DNA of 32,160 bases from Candidatus Thiomargarita nelsonii (lineage in GTDB: Bacteria; Pseudomonadota; Gammaproteobacteria; Beggiatoales; Beggiatoaceae), in contig JSZA02000076.1 of NCBI GenBank assembly GCA_000785145.2, positions 1 to 32,160 on the forward strand, in the 5' to 3' direction. The position numbers and the translations under genes were made by a program. The notes beneath the pieces are model-generated. The model saw only the letters and a program-made list of their open reading frames with translations. It had not been told where the DNA came from and made no database searches. Below are positions 29,425 to 32,160 of this stretch, piece by piece (within the stretch, counting starts at the first letter, position 1; each line of letters starts with the position of its first letter).

Positions 29425-30897
29425 TTATGACTCTCCTTTCACACTAATCCGTTGTACTAAATTCCCAATCAGATTCAGATCAAGATATTGATCAATAGTA
29501 TCGGCTAACCGCTCCAAATCGGATTCACGTAAAGCCTGATAATCTGGCGTTGTTGGACGTTCCAACCCTGCCCAACGTAATAAAGCATTAGACGCGGAGG
29601 GAGATTCAAATATACCATGTAAATAAGTCCCAAAAATTTGATTATCAGTAGAACGCGCCCCATCCGTATAATCCTCAAATTGTATTAAAGGATTATTCAA
29701 ACCCTTTCCCTGACTCACACCCGCATGAATCTCATAACCGCTCACAACCGCATTATCTAATGTTAAATGACCAGAAACATTACGCAACGTTTTTTCGGGT
29801 GCTAAAGTCGTTTTTATATCCAATAAACCTAAACCTGTAATACCATCCCCTTCCAAACCTAAAGGATCATCAATACAATGCCCCAACATTTGAAATCCAC
29901 CACAAATACCTAATACACGTCCCCCATAACGCAAATGTCGCAAAATAGCCGATTCCCAACCTGCTTGACGTAAGGCGGTTAAATCAGCACAAACCGACTT
30001 AGAGCCGGGGAGAATAATTAGATCAGCAGAGGGAGGCGTTTCATGTAAACCAATAAATTGTAAATTGACTTGTGGATGTAAACGTAAAGGATCAAAATCA
30101 GTATGGTTGCTGATTCTAGGCAAAACAGGCACAATCACTTGCAAAGTCTCAAGCGTTTTATCGACTTGTTGAGTAGTAATTGCATCTTCAGCTTCTAAAT
30201 GTAATCCGTGTAAATAAGGTAATACGCCCAATACCGGTTTACCCGTTTCTTTTTCGAGCCAGTCGAGCCCAGATTGTAATAAAGCAATATCACCCCGAAA
30301 ACGATTGATAACAAAACCAATAATGCGTTCTTGTTCACTGCTTGACAATAATGCCAGAGTCCCAATTAAATGAGCAAATACGCCACCACGATCAATATCC
30401 GCCACTAAAATGACGGGACAATCAACCGCTTCAGCAAATCCCATATTAGCAATATCGTTTTCACGTAAATTAATTTCGGCTGGACTGCCGGCACCTTCAA
30501 CCAAAATAGTGGTATAGCTTTCGCATAAACGGGCATAAGAATCAAGCACCGCCTTTTTTGCGACAGACTTATAATCATGAAACCGACAAGCATCCATACT
30601 CTCTATCGCATAACCTTGAATAATCACTTGTGCGCCAGTATCCGTATTAGGCTTAAGTAAGACAGGATTCATATCATGACTGGACGGAATACGACAGGCT
30701 TGTGCTTGTACTGCCTGTGCGCGACCAATTTCACCGCCATCAGCCGCGACAGCACTATTTAATGCCATATTTTGCGGCTTAAAAGGGGCAACCCGTATTC
30801 CACGGCGAGCAAAGGAACGACATAATCCGGCAACGAGGGTACTTTTACCAGCGTCTGAAGTCGTACCTTGAATCATTAATGTATTGGCTGCTTTCAT
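29425..30897 (-). CDS. cobQ: Cobyric acid synthase
   Basis: 490 residues, the usual length. The N-terminal dethiobiotin-synthetase-like domain has the P-loop GTTSDAGKST at residues 11-20, with FKPQNMALNS and VEGAGSPAEINL. The C-terminal glutamine amidotransferase-like domain carries the Cys of GICGGFQMLG (near residue 330) and the His of GTYLHGIFE. It amidates cobyrinate side chains in vitamin B12 synthesis. No other cob genes are here. The frame is open to 30978, but the 27 extra residues (QDAERPSRHSHAERGNE and neighbours) are encoded by a repeat, so ATG 30895-30897 is chosen. The next gene downstream starts directly at the stop codon. Confidence 0.94.
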   Translation of the reverse strand: MKAANTLMIQGTTSDAGKSTLVAGLCRSFARRGIRVAPFKPQNMALNSAVAADGGEIGRAQAVQAQACRIPSSHDMNPVLLKPNTDTGAQVIIQGYAIESMDACRFHDYKSVAKKAVLDSYARLCESYTTILVEGAGSPAEINLRENDIANMGFAEAVDCPVILVADIDRGGVFAHLIGTLALLSSSEQERIIGFVINRFRGDIALLQSGLDWLEKETGKPVLGVLPYLHGLHLEAEDAITTQQVDKTLETLQVIVPVLPRISNHTDFDPLRLHPQVNLQFIGLHETPPSADLIILPGSKSVCADLTALRQAGWESAILRHLRYGGRVLGICGGFQMLGHCIDDPLGLEGDGITGLGLLDIKTTLAPEKTLRNVSGHLTLDNAVVSGYEIHAGVSQGKGLNNPLIQFEDYTDGARSTDNQIFGTYLHGIFESPSASNALLRWAGLERPTTPDYQALRESDLERLADTIDQYLDLNLIGNLVQRISVKGES

Positions 30898-30910
30898 TGT
30901 TTTTTTTTTC

Positions 30911-31033
30911 TCGTTCCCACGCTCTGCGTGGGAATGCCTGCTAGGACGCTCTGCGTCCTGCAACGAAAATGACAACATGGGATGGCACTTGCAGGACGCT
31001 CCGCGTCCTTTCAGGCATTCCCACGCAGAGCGT
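30911..31033. repeat. Nested inverted repeat of the CCCACGC hairpin family
   Basis: CTCGTTCCCACGCTCTGCGT with GGGAATGCCTG on the left faces CAGGCATTCCCACGCAGAGC on the right. In between, GGACGCTCTGCGTCCTGCAA is mirrored by TTGCAGGACGCTCCGCGTCC. The left arm creates the out-of-place 5' extension of the cobQ frame. The right arm abuts the element at 31034. Confidence 0.8.
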
Positions 31034-31181
31034 CAATGCCATTAAGTTAAGGTTTTTTTGTAGGGTGGGTAGAGCGAGAGCGAAACCCACCATTGTTAAA
31101 AATTTCAACGAGTTGGTGGGTTTCGATCCGCTCTACCCACCCTACAAAAAAAACGCATTTATGCTTAACTTAATGGCATTG
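31034..31181. mobile_element. MITE-like element with the same 18-bp ends, third kind of cargo
   Basis: The ends are CAATGCCATTAAGTTAAG (31034-31051) and its complement (31164-31181), identical to those at 7547 and 8345. The cargo is an inverted pair of TAGGGTGGGTAGAGCG / GAAACCCACC sequence. No target duplication is visible; the left flank is the CCCACGC repeat. Confidence 0.75.
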
Positions 31182-31184
31182 TGT

Positions 31185-31241
31185 TGTAGGGTGCGTCCTG
31201 GGCACAAATTAAGAGTCACGGTGCGTAGGACGCACCCTACA
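31185..31241. repeat. GTAGGGTGCGTCC inverted repeat
   Basis: TGTAGGGTGCGTCC pairs with GGACGCACCCTACA. It has the same family core as 28485-28581 and begins 3 nt after the element at 31034. Confidence 0.8.
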
Positions 31242-31281
31242 TTACCCATAAAAACAACCTTGACGATGTACTAGTCACTAA

Positions 31282-31986
31282 TCAATTATCAATTTTTCGC
31301 ACGGATTGCAATAGCATACTAAACACATCTCCATCTTCAACGTGTTCAACTTGCACGGGCAAATAATGTAAAGCGCGGGCACACCATAAAGTTGTCCGTC
31401 GATTATTGGAAACGCGCATATATTTAAGGCTATTTAATTTGCCCATACCTGTCTCAACACGTTCATTACCAATCAATTTTGGCGTATAGACTTTGATTTG
31501 GCCTTTGTCGGCAACGATGTATTTGAGTTTTCGCTTGCCTTGTTTTAAGTCTTGCATCAAGACTAATTGGTAAAGCAGTCTATCAAGTGTGCCTTCTTGA
31601 AGTGCTATCATCTTGGTTTCACCTTTAAAGGTGTTTTTCGCCATTCCTTTAGCCCAATAAAAGATAACTTCGTTGGTTCGCTCTCTGCTCCCCGTTTGAC
31701 GATAGGTGTATTTTAAAGGGCGGATTTTTCCACTTTTGGTGCGCGTAAAAAGGCTTTGTTCTTCAATGCGAATCTTTTTGAAGAAGGATAGCCAGCCGGT
31801 GGTTTCAGCAACGGTTTTAAATAAATATTTACCATTTTTGAGGCGTTTGAGAGTGCGAGTGCCTTTGCCCACCGAGAAGCCTTTAGCATAAACTTTATAT
31901 TCGGCAGTAAAGGGGGGGGGGAAATCGTTGGCATATATGCCATTGTTGCTTAGCAACAGGAATAGGGTGATAATTAAAGCTTTCAT
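31282..31986 (-). CDS. Secreted DUF3108 domain protein with a poly-C tract
   Basis: 234 residues from the second of two ATG codons; AAGGA stands 7 nt before it, whereas it almost touches the first (31992). The signal peptide MKALIITLFLLLSNNGIYA leads to a periplasmic beta-rich protein with the DUF3108 pattern (FTAEYKVYAKGFSVGKGTRTL near the start of the mature protein, LDRLLYQLVLMQDL, and IVADKGQIKVY). The family role is not established. The codons for NDFPPPF contain ten consecutive C (plus-strand G run 31912-31921), just after the cleavage site, a place where slippage would switch the gene off. The homopolymer length in this assembly may be uncertain. Confidence 0.82.
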   Translation of the reverse strand: MKALIITLFLLLSNNGIYANDFPPPFTAEYKVYAKGFSVGKGTRTLKRLKNGKYLFKTVAETTGWLSFFKKIRIEEQSLFTRTKSGKIRPLKYTYRQTGSRERTNEVIFYWAKGMAKNTFKGETKMIALQEGTLDRLLYQLVLMQDLKQGKRKLKYIVADKGQIKVYTPKLIGNERVETGMGKLNSLKYMRVSNNRRTTLWCARALHYLPVQVEHVEDGDVFSMLLQSVRKIDN

Positions 31987-32084
31987 AAGCATTCCTTAGT
32001 GTGATGATAATCCAAAATTCTTTGCCTCGCGTCGAGGCAGGCATTCCTTTGCTCCGCGCTCATCGTTATACACAAGTTTTTTTA

Positions 32085-32160
32085 AGGAGTCCAAGATTTA
32101 TCTTGGGCGCCTCGTCCAAAATAAATTTTGAACTCCTAACGCGATGGAGTCCAAGATTTA
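32085..32160. repeat. Paired GGAGTCC hairpin repeat and the start of another copy
   Basis: AGGAGTCC with core AAGATTTATCTT, then GTCCAAAATAAATTTT and AACTCCT (a mixed pair, one module of each variant), to 32138. A further GGAGTCCAAGATTTA copy is cut by the window end. The stretch 31993-32084 holds GCCTCGCGTCGAGGC and related small palindromes but no gene. Confidence 0.75.

Noticed and set aside
30898..30978. Longer CobQ starting at 30978
   Set aside because: The extension is repeat-encoded (ERPSRHSHAERGNE); the conserved start is MKAANTLMIQGTTSD at 30897.
30969..31274. Open frame of 101 residues
   Set aside because: It is entirely made of repeat and MITE sequence.

Overview
The window looks like a piece of a gammaproteobacterial chromosome, most likely a large sulfur bacterium of the Thiotrichales type (Beggiatoa, Thioploca or Thiomargarita relatives). 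This placement is inferred. Conserved genes of gammaproteobacterial character (L27, a YbeL-like zinc ribbon protein, UbiH, HolA, ProA, Lnt, ArgH, CobQ) sit in moderately AT-rich DNA crowded with palindromic repeats. A group II intron end, MITE-like elements and a caspase/sulfatase-modifying-type lipoprotein with a DGR-like variable end are also present, a combination known from that group.

Layout. 1-280: the 3' end of a group II intron joined in frame to the last 32 codons of rpmA (L27), then a terminator. 297-2079: zinc ribbon protein facing a two-gene unit of a nucleotidyltransferase and an HD-domain protein. 2212-4724: ubiH, hisH and a membrane protein on the minus strand. 4862-7512: a clear promoter, a decayed gene, a small gene and a 689-residue caspase / thrombospondin type 3 / FGE lipoprotein. 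The last codons of that lipoprotein look like the variable region of a diversity-generating retroelement. 7513-8668: gene-free DNA packed with nested inverted repeats, including two elements with the same 18-bp ends. 8669-13840: one giant multi-spanning membrane protein with two in-frame copies of a repeat. 13976-17624: a minus-strand operon (epimerase, FAD oxidoreductase, GtrA, membrane protein) with a gene remnant downstream. 17651-20469: argH, tRNA-Ala(CGC), tRNA-Arg(CCT), a perfect 34-bp tandem array and holA. 20555-22024: two diverged copies of a secreted Sel1-repeat gene produced by a duplication that also copied the 3' end of holA. 22203-24937: proA-lnt, with a MITE inserted in the last codons of lnt. 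25293-26071: a frameshifted secreted-protein gene. 26275-28444: an AAA ATPase plus a probable PD-(D/E)XK nuclease, a candidate two-gene defence unit. 28587-30897: cobQ followed directly by an AlbA/ATPase regulator gene with an internal deletion. 31282-31986: a DUF3108 secreted protein with a 10-nt C tract.

The housekeeping genes do not form one pathway. What unites the window is genome plasticity: a hairpin repeat family (core TCCAAGATTTATCTTGGA and covarying variants) occurs roughly fifteen or more times. These repeats alter gene ends, supply stop codons or coding sequence, and form the inner cargo of larger inverted-repeat elements. The points most worth following are the DGR-type variable region without a local reverse transcriptase, the intron inside a ribosomal protein gene, the modular nested repeats with target duplications, and the ATPase/nuclease pair.
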